Origin: a virus
DNA: 64,000 bases
Direction: 5' to 3' (one strand)
IMG/VR virus record: IMGVR_UViG_3300013115_000612
Span: 44,151-108,150 of that record
Of the stretch, positions 46,641 through 56,163 are shown one piece after another; positions within the stretch are counted from its first letter, which is position 1; the number at the start of each line of letters is the position of its first letter. Both the position numbers and the translations under genes were made by a program. The notes under the pieces were generated by a model. The model saw only the letters and a program-made list of their open reading frames with translations, was not told the DNA's origin and made no database searches.

Positions 46641-49600
46641 ACATTAAAGGAAGCACACTAGATAATTTTGGTGAGCATTTGCCCACCCCTATTATTGAAT
46701 ATGTGGGCATTCGCGCCGACAAACTTGAAGTCCAAGTTTCTTTGTATTTTGATTTCACGGATCTTGAAAAAGATACAGTTACATTTTTAGAATATTTCAC
46801 CGAGATAACAAAAGCTCCGCTGTATGTAACTGTTGCTTATGTGATTGGTGATACCTACGCACAAGCCGTCATCGACAAGACCCAACCGGATATTTTTAAA
46901 GAACTATATATGACGCCCGGATCCGTTTGTGCTGGCGCACAATTTGATTTCAAGGATGGTTCTCGGGGGTGTGCTACATATTCGAATTATAATACCGTTT
47001 TTTTCGATGACGCTAGCGGAGCGGGAGACTGGATCGTTTCGGATCAAAACTTTTATACTGATGATGATAAAAAAATAGTACAATATACCACGACCCTTAC
47101 CTTAGATTTTGAAGTCGGAAACAAAAATTTTGATATTAATAATTTAGACAACAATATCTTTATAGCTCCTGCGACAGGCACTGATAATAGTCTAGCTGAT
47201 GAGTTTGGCGGTGCCATCACAGTTTTTGCTTTTTCTTCGTGGTACGATCTCGCTTCACCGGAATTCTCGGGCTGGAACCCGGCCACAAGTCAACAACCTT
47301 TTCCTGTTAAAGAAATTGAAATAGACGATGGCTATAGGAAGCTGCCGACCTTTTATATGGATTTAATGCCCCCGCTTGCTCGTCAGCAAGTATCTGATAT
47401 TTCTTATCAACAAGTTTTTAAAGACGGAAACGCATACACAGATCCCGAAGTTCTCTTTGCAGATGCGGCCGGCATCGTTTATAATCATACTCCTATTTTA
47501 TCTATTAATGGAAAATACTATAAACAAGACGGCTACACACTGGAACAAATAGTAGAAGATTTTAGTAGTCTTATATCAGCCTCTGCTATCTTAGACGAGC
47601 CTACCACCCAATTAGAATCGATTTTAAATGATTTAGCCTCGACGCTCGAAATCTACGGAGAATCTAGCGAGCTTTTAATTCGTCTTAACTTGATCCGTAT
47701 CGCCTTTCCAGAAAAATCGACTGCCACCGAAGTAGGAAGATTTTATGAATTGGTTAAAACTCGATTCTTTAATGCTGAACAGGGAGTAGCAAGCGGTACT
47801 CAAGTCTTCGAACAACTAGTTCATACATCTAAAGTTCGTGATTTGCGTACTGTGCTACATGGCACATATACTCCTACTGACCAATCAGAGGTGCCTGTTA
47901 TTTACGGTCAGAATAGAGGATTTAACGAAGGATTGGTGACTTCTTTAAAAATCTGGGAGTATGGAGCAGACGAGCAATCCGATAGCTCGGTTTTTCTTAG
48001 AAATGGTTTTTGGTTTTTTGATATGGAGTCCGCAACGGAGAATTATAGCAATCTAGGCCGCGTGTTCTCTATGTCCGGACTCAAAGCTAAATACGGCCCA
48101 GAAATAATTGCGGCCTCTTTTAAGGTCAAAGAAGCACGCGTCAAAAAATGGATTTTTAGCGGAGATCCCCAGCGGCCGCAGGTACCTCGGAATTTAGAGG
48201 GGTATGTAGAACAATATCCCTCGGTAACCGAAATCCATGAAAGCTATCTAGATTGGGTATCGACTATCACGAGTGAAATTGATTACGTGGGGTACACCAA
48301 TGCACCAATCTCACATAAATACATTCCGCAGACGTCCAAAATAAAGATGGAAACTAATAGCGCGTTCCCTGATCAAATGACAGAGACCGGCATCTATTTT
48401 TCAACTGTCGCCCCAACGATAAACCCACAAACTGGCAAGCCAGCGTCCGTCGATCCGTGGGAGGGCGTCTCTCATTATCTATCGTATCTTTTATTAAGAG
48501 GAGTAGATGCTTTGGCTGACAGCCAGCTAGACAATTCATATGGACTAATGACTTTCCAATTTCAAGATATAGAAAAAAGCTTTGAGTCCCAGGCCGGTTC
48601 GAAAGCCCATAAGGATAAGGATATAGTTTATTCATTCGAAGTTGATGTGGAAGACACCGGCAAGGTAATCATTCAAGCGTTAACTGCTTCATATATAGAC
48701 TTGTTTGAAAACGAACTAAAACCTTATTATAACTTTGCGAGCGAAAATTGCAGCTATAATAATGTCGATGGAAAATTCAATTCTTTTTTCACGGAAGGAG
48801 TAATGAATTATTACAGCAATGTAGACAAAGATCGCACTCCGTGGGTTTTGGCCGCGGCCCAATTCATCACTTTTCGCGATATGACCACCAATGCCTATGG
48901 AGGAGATATCGAAACGATGACCGAGGCAGCCCGTTCTATTGTCGGAAAAATAAACCCGGTTAATGGAAATCTGGAAGACTTAACTGTATTTTATAACAAC
49001 TATAAAGAATTTGCCGACTTGTATTTAGAAGAAGGAGATGTTTATAAAATAGTAGAGGCGATGGAGGATGTCACCACTTACCAATTTGGCCAAAAGAATG
49101 TGTCCCATGGCGATAATACCGTAGTACAATACTTCCCTCTCCCGGATCCCGTGCCAATTACTACAGACGCGCTAACGGCACCTACGGGATGCCAAATTGC
49201 ATCATGTCCATCCGGTCAAGAACTTCGGCTTCCTACTGAAGAAGGATGTTACTGTGATGACTCGAATATCACGACCGTGATAGAGCGCACTATCACGGCC
49301 TGGGACAACTCAAACACCCAGTACGAATACGGCTCAACCGCCTATAGACAGTCCGAGACCTTGCCTGACTTTGTCGACCGCATGCATGGATATTTCAAAG
49401 ATATACTCCGAGGCTGTGTTGATTGCAGCCAGCGCGAGATCTCACATACGACCCATATCAGTCTGTCAGAAGAGTCCAAACACCGCCACGGACTTGAATG
49501 GGATCAGGTTTATGTCGCGGCCTCAACCGAGTGGTTGGAGAAGTCTTGGCGAGAATACTATGATGAGATCGAGAGCGTGCTCTTGTGGTCCTCCGAGAGA

Positions 49601-49774
49601 GAAGAGCATAAAGATGCTTTGATTCTTTGGTGTCAATGGGCTTGGAATAACTGTCACTTAACCAGCCATGGCCGCACTGCCACAGGCGTAAACTGGGAGC
49701 AGTACATAGATGGTAGCTCATCTACCACCTTGGAAGCCGGCCCTGGCTGGGGCTATGGCTTGAAAAGTTCGTAA
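46628..49774 (+). CDS. large structural protein (1048 residues)
   Basis: This gene overlaps the previous one by 13 bases. The protein starts with LNIKGSTLDNFGEHLPTPIIEYVG. Its composition is acidic and Tyr/Asp-rich, with several helical stretches (ALADSQLDNSYGLMTFQ, IVGKINPVNGNLED). Near residues 855-880 a compact cysteine element CQIASCPSGQELRLPTEEG with a further CYC gives four Cys in about 22 residues, like a small disulfide knot. The C-terminal 150 residues carry many Trp and Glu. No family known to me; a baseplate or fibre-linked part is the best guess. Confidence 0.6.
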   Translation: MPDLNIKGSTLDNFGEHLPTPIIEYVGIRADKLEVQVSLYFDFTDLEKDTVTFLEYFTEITKAPLYVTVAYVIGDTYAQAVIDKTQPDIFKELYMTPGSVCAGAQFDFKDGSRGCATYSNYNTVFFDDASGAGDWIVSDQNFYTDDDKKIVQYTTTLTLDFEVGNKNFDINNLDNNIFIAPATGTDNSLADEFGGAITVFAFSSWYDLASPEFSGWNPATSQQPFPVKEIEIDDGYRKLPTFYMDLMPPLARQQVSDISYQQVFKDGNAYTDPEVLFADAAGIVYNHTPILSINGKYYKQDGYTLEQIVEDFSSLISASAILDEPTTQLESILNDLASTLEIYGESSELLIRLNLIRIAFPEKSTATEVGRFYELVKTRFFNAEQGVASGTQVFEQLVHTSKVRDLRTVLHGTYTPTDQSEVPVIYGQNRGFNEGLVTSLKIWEYGADEQSDSSVFLRNGFWFFDMESATENYSNLGRVFSMSGLKAKYGPEIIAASFKVKEARVKKWIFSGDPQRPQVPRNLEGYVEQYPSVTEIHESYLDWVSTITSEIDYVGYTNAPISHKYIPQTSKIKMETNSAFPDQMTETGIYFSTVAPTINPQTGKPASVDPWEGVSHYLSYLLLRGVDALADSQLDNSYGLMTFQFQDIEKSFESQAGSKAHKDKDIVYSFEVDVEDTGKVIIQALTASYIDLFENELKPYYNFASENCSYNNVDGKFNSFFTEGVMNYYSNVDKDRTPWVLAAAQFITFRDMTTNAYGGDIETMTEAARSIVGKINPVNGNLEDLTVFYNNYKEFADLYLEEGDVYKIVEAMEDVTTYQFGQKNVSHGDNTVVQYFPLPDPVPITTDALTAPTGCQIASCPSGQELRLPTEEGCYCDDSNITTVIERTITAWDNSNTQYEYGSTAYRQSETLPDFVDRMHGYFKDILRGCVDCSQREISHTTHISLSEESKHRHGLEWDQVYVAASTEWLEKSWREYYDEIESVLLWSSEREEHKDALILWCQWAWNNCHLTSHGRTATGVNWEQYIDGSSSTTLEAGPGWGYGLKSS

Positions 49775-49789
49775 AAGGAGAAAATTTAA

Positions 49790-50317
49790 ATGCCTAAAAT
49801 GATACAAATTAGTTCTTTGATGCGAAACAAGATAGTTATCAAAGGTCGACCCCTGAGAAAGAGTAGCGCGATATCGAACACTAAAATTGAAATGGCAAAT
49901 GATATTTTTGTCAATACTGGTGCCCTGGTCCCAGGAGCAGCAGAGAATGCGAACGTAGCGAAGATGTCTCAAAATGTTTTAGCAGTTATCGGATGTAGTA
50001 TTGATTCCACCACCGACAGAGATTTTTCTCTGTTAACTCAACAAACTGATACCGAAGTCATTCAAAACCCTAATATTATTGATGAGACCAAATGGGCCGA
50101 ATTAAAAAATGAAAAGATCACGGCGCTAGATAAGTTTCCAAGTGTAGATGATAACTTCTTTAAACCTGATTATCCTATTTCTATAACTGCCAAAGACCAA
50201 TGGCTGTCTCCGCCTCAAGCGAAAGAAGTAATAAAAAATTCTAGTGAGGTTGTTAAAGACATTTTAAGGATCAACTTGAAGACTCCTTATAAAAGAACAT
50301 TACCCCAATTTAAGTAA
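49790..50317 (+). CDS. hypothetical protein of tail block
   Basis: 175 residues with an AGGAG site 10 bases before the ATG. The protein has a basic N-terminus (MIQISSLMRNKIVIKGRPLRK), a loop with NTGALVPGAAENANVAKM, and a helix-rich second half (PQAKEVIKNSSEVVKDILRINL). No motif was recognised and there are no membrane segments or Cys clusters (one Cys). The position in the tail block, directly after the 1048-residue protein, suggests a chaperone or small structural part. Confidence 0.5.
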   Translation: MPKMIQISSLMRNKIVIKGRPLRKSSAISNTKIEMANDIFVNTGALVPGAAENANVAKMSQNVLAVIGCSIDSTTDRDFSLLTQQTDTEVIQNPNIIDETKWAELKNEKITALDKFPSVDDNFFKPDYPISITAKDQWLSPPQAKEVIKNSSEVVKDILRINLKTPYKRTLPQFK

Positions 50318-50332
50318 AAAGGATGGTGTATA

Positions 50333-50962
50333 TTGCCAGCAAAATTTGAGTATATAAAAGGCGGCGCCATAGCTGAAATACCGTGGTTTCCCGCTGATCC
50401 TTTGCTGCTAAATAATTGGAAAGCAGAGGCTATTGATTTAATTGAAAACAGTTCGTATGATTTTTGGGTCTGCGGCGGCGCCCTGGAGAAGTGGTTTTCT
50501 TGGGATGTTGATGTGGTGTTAACGGGGGAACTGCAAGATTTAGCCGAACTCAAAGATCTTTTAGATAATATAACACAATTAGGCTTTAATCATCGGCAAT
50601 TGGTGGATCTATATTGGTGTGATGATTATAGAAAGCCTTTCGAGTCTGGACCATGCAAACACCTACAGCTTGCATGTGATGCGTATGCCGAAACTGGAAG
50701 GTGTACTCTTGAAGAATGTCTAATACAAAAAAGTATAGAAGTTATCCTCCCTACTGCAGCTATTATAAAAAATGGACGGCAAGTGTGGAGCGCCCCCGCC
50801 AATTCCATCGATGTAGGGCATTCATTGTGCAAATATCAAGCGCGCTCTCCGTCTGTCAAACAGATAAAAAGAATTGAAAGTGGAACTATTTATAAAGGCA
50901 CCCCCCGTCGTATTACGCGAGATTTAGATTTTAGAGATATAATCTACTGGTCACACCAGTAA
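50333..50962 (+). CDS. nucleotidyltransferase-fold-like protein, TTG start
   Basis: The frame starts at TTG 50333 with AAAAGGA about 10 bases upstream; there is no Met anywhere in the 209-residue protein, so no ATG start is possible in this frame. Residues 46-64 read VCGGALEKWFSWDVDVVLTG: two glycines followed by D58-V-D60, the pattern of the nucleotidyltransferase fold, with D92 in QLVDLYWCDD as a possible third metal ligand. Such proteins transfer nucleotides to RNA, antibiotics or proteins. Finding one within tail genes is odd. I rate the fold as likely and the activity as unknown. Confidence 0.55.
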   Translation: MPAKFEYIKGGAIAEIPWFPADPLLLNNWKAEAIDLIENSSYDFWVCGGALEKWFSWDVDVVLTGELQDLAELKDLLDNITQLGFNHRQLVDLYWCDDYRKPFESGPCKHLQLACDAYAETGRCTLEECLIQKSIEVILPTAAIIKNGRQVWSAPANSIDVGHSLCKYQARSPSVKQIKRIESGTIYKGTPRRITRDLDFRDIIYWSHQ

Positions 50963-50982
50963 GCAAGGAAACCCCCCCCAAC

Positions 50983-52197
50983 ATGACAAAACAATGGTAC
51001 CAGCAGCCTGCTAATAATAACGGGTGTACTTCTCCAAAAGTGCCGTGCACAACTTCGGGGTGCAGCGGGTGCTGCTTTCCCCAACAGAACACCAATGGAA
51101 AGTGTAGTGATGGCTCTACTCCTCTCCAGCACGGTACCAATGGTAATAGTGGCAAAACCGCGATGTCTGGCTGGTGCAATTCGCAGGGTTTAGTTGATTG
51201 CAATACTCAGGGATGTACCACTAAATGCTGTACTAACTTACAGAATACCCAAGGTAAATGTGGTGATGGTTCCTATCCTCCACAAGCAAGCGCTGCCACC
51301 GAGCCTAGTCCGGAACGAGATTTGTATGGCGGATATCCCGACATCGATCTTTATAACCAGACTCCCACTGCATATGGCACTCTTTATTTGCTAAAAGATT
51401 TCGGAGGAAATTTGGGGGCCGGCAGCTTTGATATTGATTGGATGACAACAGATTTATACAGTTATACTACTGTGAAAGCTCCCCTTGAACAAGGCGCCCC
51501 TTCCGCAAGCCCAAGCGCAGTTCCCTCGGTTTTTGCCTCTTTGGCAGGAGTGGGAGAGTTTCGCGGCGCCGAAGTGGCCACAAGCCAAGTGTTGAATGAT
51601 TATCTGGAGGCGGATCCGCATATACATCCTGGTTTAATAATAGGCGCGAGCTTGGCATACACCCCGGGCGCGTCAAATGCAGGGTGGGAAGATAACGGGT
51701 TAGATGAGACTGGCGTCCTGTATGGGATAATTTTTCTTGGCGACAACGCGAGCCCCGCCGGAAATCTGGAAGAATGGCCTGAGCCTTTCGATTGGGATGA
51801 GTATAACGCTTATATAAATGCGCGCGGATACAGCCCATGGGCGGTGTATGTGACGTCCGGCGGCCAATATGAGTACCTGGAGGCTCCTTATTTATTCTAT
51901 GATAGGACACTAGAGCTACCCTACTTATCCTATAAATTTGGCTATGGCGATCCACAGGATCCACAAAATACCTATGACACGTCAGGCATGGCCTCATATA
52001 TCAAGGCCTTGACAGACTGGACAATCGAAACGCTTGCTGGACAAATTGTAGCAGATGAAATTCCCAATCAAATTATCAATAATGTTATTGATTATGGCTC
52101 CATCAAAGCAAGTCAGTTGAGTAGCTTCGAGACTACCGAGGCTCTGCAAAGCGGCATTGAATCAACCACTTACACACAGGATTCTGAGGGCACCTAA
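50983..52197 (+). CDS. tail-block protein with two N-terminal cysteine-rich repeats
   Basis: 404 residues. All twelve cysteines lie in the first 93 residues as two copies of a six-Cys unit. Copy 1 has Cys 15, 22, 27, 30, 31 and 41; copy 2 has Cys 65, 73, 78, 82, 83 and 93, with the shared ending NTxGKCxDGSxPxQ. The rest is Ala/Gly/Tyr-rich and cysteine-free, with DWTIETLAGQIVADEIPNQIINN near the end. The Cys spacing suggests a disulfide-stabilised mini-domain at the virion surface. The start is ATG 50983, after a run of 8 C. Function not known. Confidence 0.6.
   Translation: MTKQWYQQPANNNGCTSPKVPCTTSGCSGCCFPQQNTNGKCSDGSTPLQHGTNGNSGKTAMSGWCNSQGLVDCNTQGCTTKCCTNLQNTQGKCGDGSYPPQASAATEPSPERDLYGGYPDIDLYNQTPTAYGTLYLLKDFGGNLGAGSFDIDWMTTDLYSYTTVKAPLEQGAPSASPSAVPSVFASLAGVGEFRGAEVATSQVLNDYLEADPHIHPGLIIGASLAYTPGASNAGWEDNGLDETGVLYGIIFLGDNASPAGNLEEWPEPFDWDEYNAYINARGYSPWAVYVTSGGQYEYLEAPYLFYDRTLELPYLSYKFGYGDPQDPQNTYDTSGMASYIKALTDWTIETLAGQIVADEIPNQIINNVIDYGSIKASQLSSFETTEALQSGIESTTYTQDSEGT
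51022..51285 (+). repeat. tandem six-cysteine repeats in coding sequence
   Basis: Two diverged copies, about 51022-51132 and 51172-51285, encode units with spacing C-x6-C-x4-C-x2-CC-x9-C and C-x7-C-x4-C-x3-CC-x9-C. They end in nearly the same GKCxDGSxPxQ. The protein spacing is kept while the DNA has drifted, which indicates selection on the fold. Confidence 0.75.
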
Positions 52198-55007
52198 TGC
52201 CTATTTTTACAAAAGAAATCGAGCTTATTGATGCTAATGCCTTCTCGGGTTCTATGGAATCCCTCCGCAATGAATTAGGAATTTATTGGGAAACGGAGAC
52301 AACTCCAAACGGCACCGTTGTTACTACTTTTAAAAGGGGACTAGAGGGTTCTATTGACTATACGCTAGACCAGAATAGTCAGATTTCATATAAGATCCTG
52401 GCTCTCGGGGGGATCACCTCACACTCAGAACGATTGCGCTATGTAGAATTACAACCCGCATTTCAGGTAACAGCTTCCACTGACAAAATTGTTCCTAATT
52501 TTAAAATTCCTGGTCGATTCTATGGCAATGAAGCTAAAATTCGAAGCGATAGTGAGTGGAAGGCTTATCTTTTAGGTGGCACTTATGGAGAAAAAACTTA
52601 TCCTGGAATATATTCTACGGAGGTGTTTGACGATTATGGCACCTCTTATGGGCTGCCTTATGGCTTGGCCGAATTTAATTCCTTATATGGGCTAACTGGT
52701 GGCGGCTATCGGTCATCTTCCATTGTTTATCATTATAATCAACATTTGCCCAAATTTGAGTCATGGGCTGCAACTACCAGCACAATCTTGCTACCTAATA
52801 TAGCCCAAATGGGGCTGTTGAGCGAAACAAGCGCCAGTATTTTTCCTATAAGCGAAGTTGTTACGCGCGATGGAGAATATCCGGAGAGCTTAGAGACAAT
52901 CTTACAAACGTCACTGACCGGTGTGCTACCGCACACTTATTATACTGTTGATCTGTCCGAGCCTAACAAGTATGTCGATGTGACGAAAAACTTGCGAGAC
53001 TATTTGGAGGCACTTCCCTTATATCCTTTGAGTGATAAAACTGTCAGTACTATAAGTATTGGAAGCAACAACCTGCTTTATAACAAAGATTCAAGCAATC
53101 TGATTTTTGATGATATAGCCGGCGGAGACGCAAGGACTATTTTAGGGAATTACCCTATGTATACCTCTATAGATTTTTATAGACCTGATGATGAAGGCAC
53201 CTCTTTTCGAGATATCTTTAATGAAACCGATTTTTCTTCCGAATTATTAAGCCTGTTAGCTGCTGTGTTTGAGAGAAACAGTACTGAAAAAACTTATGTA
53301 ACGAAAGTCAAGCAAGACACCATATCGAACAAAGAGCTTAATGAAACAGAAACGGTGAGTTCGACCGGCATCCGGGTTTTGGATGCAGTGGATGCTTTGA
53401 CTAGCGGCTATACTTTAATGGGGGATCTTGCACCACTAAATGTCAGAAGCCTTCTTGTACCAGGGTTGGCTGCTGCAGAAGCCGGCGGAGACCAATTTGC
53501 CGAGGGCGCCCTTAGTTTGGATCCCTTATCAAATAGTACGCGTTTTTTAAATTCTTACACCACCCTTACCACACTGACGCGGTTATTGTCATTGCTCGAT
53601 AGTGACTATGCAACTGGAGACATCGCTGCAGATTTAAACCATTTCGAGAGTAACATACCAGGCAAAAATGGAATGTACACACTTCTACAAAAAGCCGGTA
53701 CCCCCAATTATAAAGAGACAATAGCCTATAGACTTGAAAAGACAGATGCTCTCGGCAATGTTCAAAATGTGTGGTTCTACAATGAGTCCCCCAATAGCTC
53801 CCGTGACACCGGAGAGGGATTGTTCCAATATTGGGACTCACAAGTAAAGTATGGAGAGACTTATACATATAATATTTATGCGTATGTGATGATCACAGGA
53901 ATGAAATACCGAATGGCAGACTTGCGAATTGGAAAGAACATCGGCACCGGTAGCATAGTAAACAGCTCTGCGGATAAGTTTTGCGTCCAATTTCAAGACC
54001 CCACCACAGGAGAGATAGCAGAACAGCTTTTTGCTAGCAGTGATAGCAAATGGAGTGACTATAGTGGTGTACAATACCATGGCGTGTATAATGAACTGGC
54101 TACCGATAATACTTTCTCTACTAATGCTGAAGCCTTGTCGACATATCCTTATTTGGCCGACTTTAATCTTTATTATGAGCCTACACTTCAAATCTTACAA
54201 ATCCCCGTCACCTCTAATACTGTGACGATTTTAGACAACCCAGCGCCGGGTTTGGATGTTGTGCCTTTCCAGGTGATCGACAATTCACAAAAGATCGGAT
54301 TCTATATTCAAGCCGAAGTTTATCAGCCTGCGGACACTTTTCCTACTATTATTCAAACATCAGATGAGACATACAAGACTAACTATTTGGCATCTACTGG
54401 GTTGTCGGAGAGCGATGAAATTGGAAGGCCTCCAGTTTCAGATCAGGCTTTTATTCAAATATTTCGAAGAGATACAAAACCAGCTACTTATAAAGATTTC
54501 AACAACCATCTTTATAAGACAATCTCTTTAAAAATTCGCGGTGACGTTTCTACCGACATGTCGTATTACCAACCCAGTAAAGCATTTCACGATACAATAG
54601 AGACTAATAAAAAATATTATTATGTGATGCGGTTATTGAACGCGCATCAAGAGCCCGGATCTCCTTCGGCTATAATTGAGGCTGAATTGGTGGATGATGG
54701 TGGCTATAAATATGCGCTCTTTAAAGAGTTGTTTGAAGAAGATCTTGCAGACGAAGTTTTTGTCAATCCTTCGATTAAATTTAAAAAGCTTTTTCAAATT
54801 ATTCCAAATTTTCAACAACTCGCTTTGGATACCAGTAATGTAGATTTCACTCAGACTGCGGAAAGTCAAATCAGCGCACTATCCGTAGGGGCCCCGGGGA
54901 TGGAAGAATCAATTTTCGATCAGAAATTTAAAATTAGATTGACTTCTAAAAAAACAGGCAAGAAAATTGATTTAAATTTAACCTTTAATTTAACGGAAGA
55001 AGTATAA
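52197..55007 (+). CDS. large structural protein with FN3-like features
   Basis: A 936-residue protein that begins at an ATG overlapping the upstream stop (TAATG). It is rich in Tyr, Thr and Ser. The N-terminal half alternates strands and Gly-Tyr loops (YGLPYGLAEFNSLYGLTGGGY). Around 505-590, SLxYRLEKTDALGN and GETYTYNIYAYVMITG are typical of fibronectin-type beta sandwiches. The final 60 residues have a helix-strand ending (KFKIRLTSKKTGKKIDLNL). Likely a fibre or decoration of the baseplate; no direct homolog is recognised. Confidence 0.55.
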   Translation: MPIFTKEIELIDANAFSGSMESLRNELGIYWETETTPNGTVVTTFKRGLEGSIDYTLDQNSQISYKILALGGITSHSERLRYVELQPAFQVTASTDKIVPNFKIPGRFYGNEAKIRSDSEWKAYLLGGTYGEKTYPGIYSTEVFDDYGTSYGLPYGLAEFNSLYGLTGGGYRSSSIVYHYNQHLPKFESWAATTSTILLPNIAQMGLLSETSASIFPISEVVTRDGEYPESLETILQTSLTGVLPHTYYTVDLSEPNKYVDVTKNLRDYLEALPLYPLSDKTVSTISIGSNNLLYNKDSSNLIFDDIAGGDARTILGNYPMYTSIDFYRPDDEGTSFRDIFNETDFSSELLSLLAAVFERNSTEKTYVTKVKQDTISNKELNETETVSSTGIRVLDAVDALTSGYTLMGDLAPLNVRSLLVPGLAAAEAGGDQFAEGALSLDPLSNSTRFLNSYTTLTTLTRLLSLLDSDYATGDIAADLNHFESNIPGKNGMYTLLQKAGTPNYKETIAYRLEKTDALGNVQNVWFYNESPNSSRDTGEGLFQYWDSQVKYGETYTYNIYAYVMITGMKYRMADLRIGKNIGTGSIVNSSADKFCVQFQDPTTGEIAEQLFASSDSKWSDYSGVQYHGVYNELATDNTFSTNAEALSTYPYLADFNLYYEPTLQILQIPVTSNTVTILDNPAPGLDVVPFQVIDNSQKIGFYIQAEVYQPADTFPTIIQTSDETYKTNYLASTGLSESDEIGRPPVSDQAFIQIFRRDTKPATYKDFNNHLYKTISLKIRGDVSTDMSYYQPSKAFHDTIETNKKYYYVMRLLNAHQEPGSPSAIIEAELVDDGGYKYALFKELFEEDLADEVFVNPSIKFKKLFQIIPNFQQLALDTSNVDFTQTAESQISALSVGAPGMEESIFDQKFKIRLTSKKTGKKIDLNLTFNLTEEV

Positions 55008-55025
55008 TTACTCACGAGAACCAAT

Positions 55026-56099
55026 ATGTCATTCTTAGATAATGCCGGCACTATCATACTCGACGCAATCCTTACAGATGTGGGTCGCCAACGATTGGCT
55101 CAAGGAAACTTCCAAGTCACCAAGTTCTCATTAGGTGATGATGAGATTGATTATAAGCTATACATAGCGCCTATTGCTAATAATGATCCTCCGGCTTGGA
55201 CCTCCTTTAGCGATCCGGCTGGATATCTTATTCTTTCGCAATCTTGTTTTGAAGCGCTTAATAACACAAGCGCCACTATAAACTACGGACTTACTTCCTT
55301 TGAAAGAAATGATCTTCTTTATTTGCCTGAATTAAAAATTAATTATTCTGGCTCTGCTAGTACAAAGGGTAACACAGGACAGCCTCATGAACACCCGGGT
55401 ATAGCGCGCCCAGTTAGTGGATCGGTTTTTTATTTGGCAGTTAATGGTGAAACTAGCAAAAAATTGAAATCTGCGCTTGGAAGTACTAATTATATATTAG
55501 AGAGCTTAGGATATAATAAAACAAAAATCGTAATTGAATCCGGAATCACCACTGACCAACTGGCCGGCAATTTAGAAAATTCGCGAGCATTCATTGTACA
55601 GCCGGCTGTGTTAGACACTTATTACTATGTTCATGTAGACAGTCGTTTTTTTGTCAACATTATAGGCTCCGGCGCCGATGCAGTTTTTAAGAACAGAACC
55701 AATGGTGAATTAGAGATGAATTTTAAAACTTTTAAGCCACATACGAGAATATCGATAACTAGCCCGCTCGATAAATTTGATTCTTATATGGTAGCAGCGG
55801 GACCAAATAGAGTTTATAGTACCAACAATACGGGACCATTGACGGATCGTTCTATTTCTGCTATTGCTGGACCTCGCGGAACTGTTATGGCTTTGGGGCT
55901 CACTATCGTAAATGAGATAGGCGGTAGTTCCGGAACCACACGAAATCAAAAATATACTATTTTTGGAAAAAATGATCAAATATTATTTGGTGGAAGTGAT
56001 AAATACGATTATATAGATACGACTATTTATGTTAAAGGCGCAACAACCGGCGCCCAAGTTCAAATTCCTTTGAGAATAATACGCTATGCTGGCACATAA
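55026..56099 (+). CDS. paralogous tail protein A with FLDNxGxIILDAxLTD module
   Basis: 357 residues. The N-terminus FLDNAGTIILDAILTDVGRQRLAQGNF and the later SLGDDEIDY are shared with the next gene. The GxxxNRVYSTNNTGP and ISAIAGPRGT stretches are also shared with it (ISAISGPRGT). The two proteins are therefore paralogs from a tandem duplication. The mid part is beta-rich with HVDSRFFVNIIG, which has its match as SVDSRFINGVWG. No catalytic motif. Probably a fibre-tip or baseplate part; the shared module may bind a common partner. Confidence 0.65.
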   Translation: MSFLDNAGTIILDAILTDVGRQRLAQGNFQVTKFSLGDDEIDYKLYIAPIANNDPPAWTSFSDPAGYLILSQSCFEALNNTSATINYGLTSFERNDLLYLPELKINYSGSASTKGNTGQPHEHPGIARPVSGSVFYLAVNGETSKKLKSALGSTNYILESLGYNKTKIVIESGITTDQLAGNLENSRAFIVQPAVLDTYYYVHVDSRFFVNIIGSGADAVFKNRTNGELEMNFKTFKPHTRISITSPLDKFDSYMVAAGPNRVYSTNNTGPLTDRSISAIAGPRGTVMALGLTIVNEIGGSSGTTRNQKYTIFGKNDQILFGGSDKYDYIDTTIYVKGATTGAQVQIPLRIIRYAGT

Positions 56100-56163
56100 C
56101 AAACTAACTATTTATGGTAAAACAAATAAAATACACACTATTTATACAAGAGAGGAAAAATAA
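56100..56163 (+). promoter_or_regulatory. 65-bp intergenic region with repeated ACTATTTAT, possible regulatory
   Basis: This is one of the longer gaps in the structural block. It holds ACTATTTAT at 56107-56115 and again at 56137-56145, 30 bases apart, plus an AT-rich run, and GAGG before the ATG at 56164. It could contain a promoter or a messenger processing site, but there is no good match to a known consensus on the + strand. The inverse of the second copy reads TATAAATA on the minus strand, where no gene follows. Confidence 0.25.

Noticed and set aside
50972-50979. Run of eight C as possible slippage site
   Set aside because: It lies between genes, so slippage would have no coding effect.
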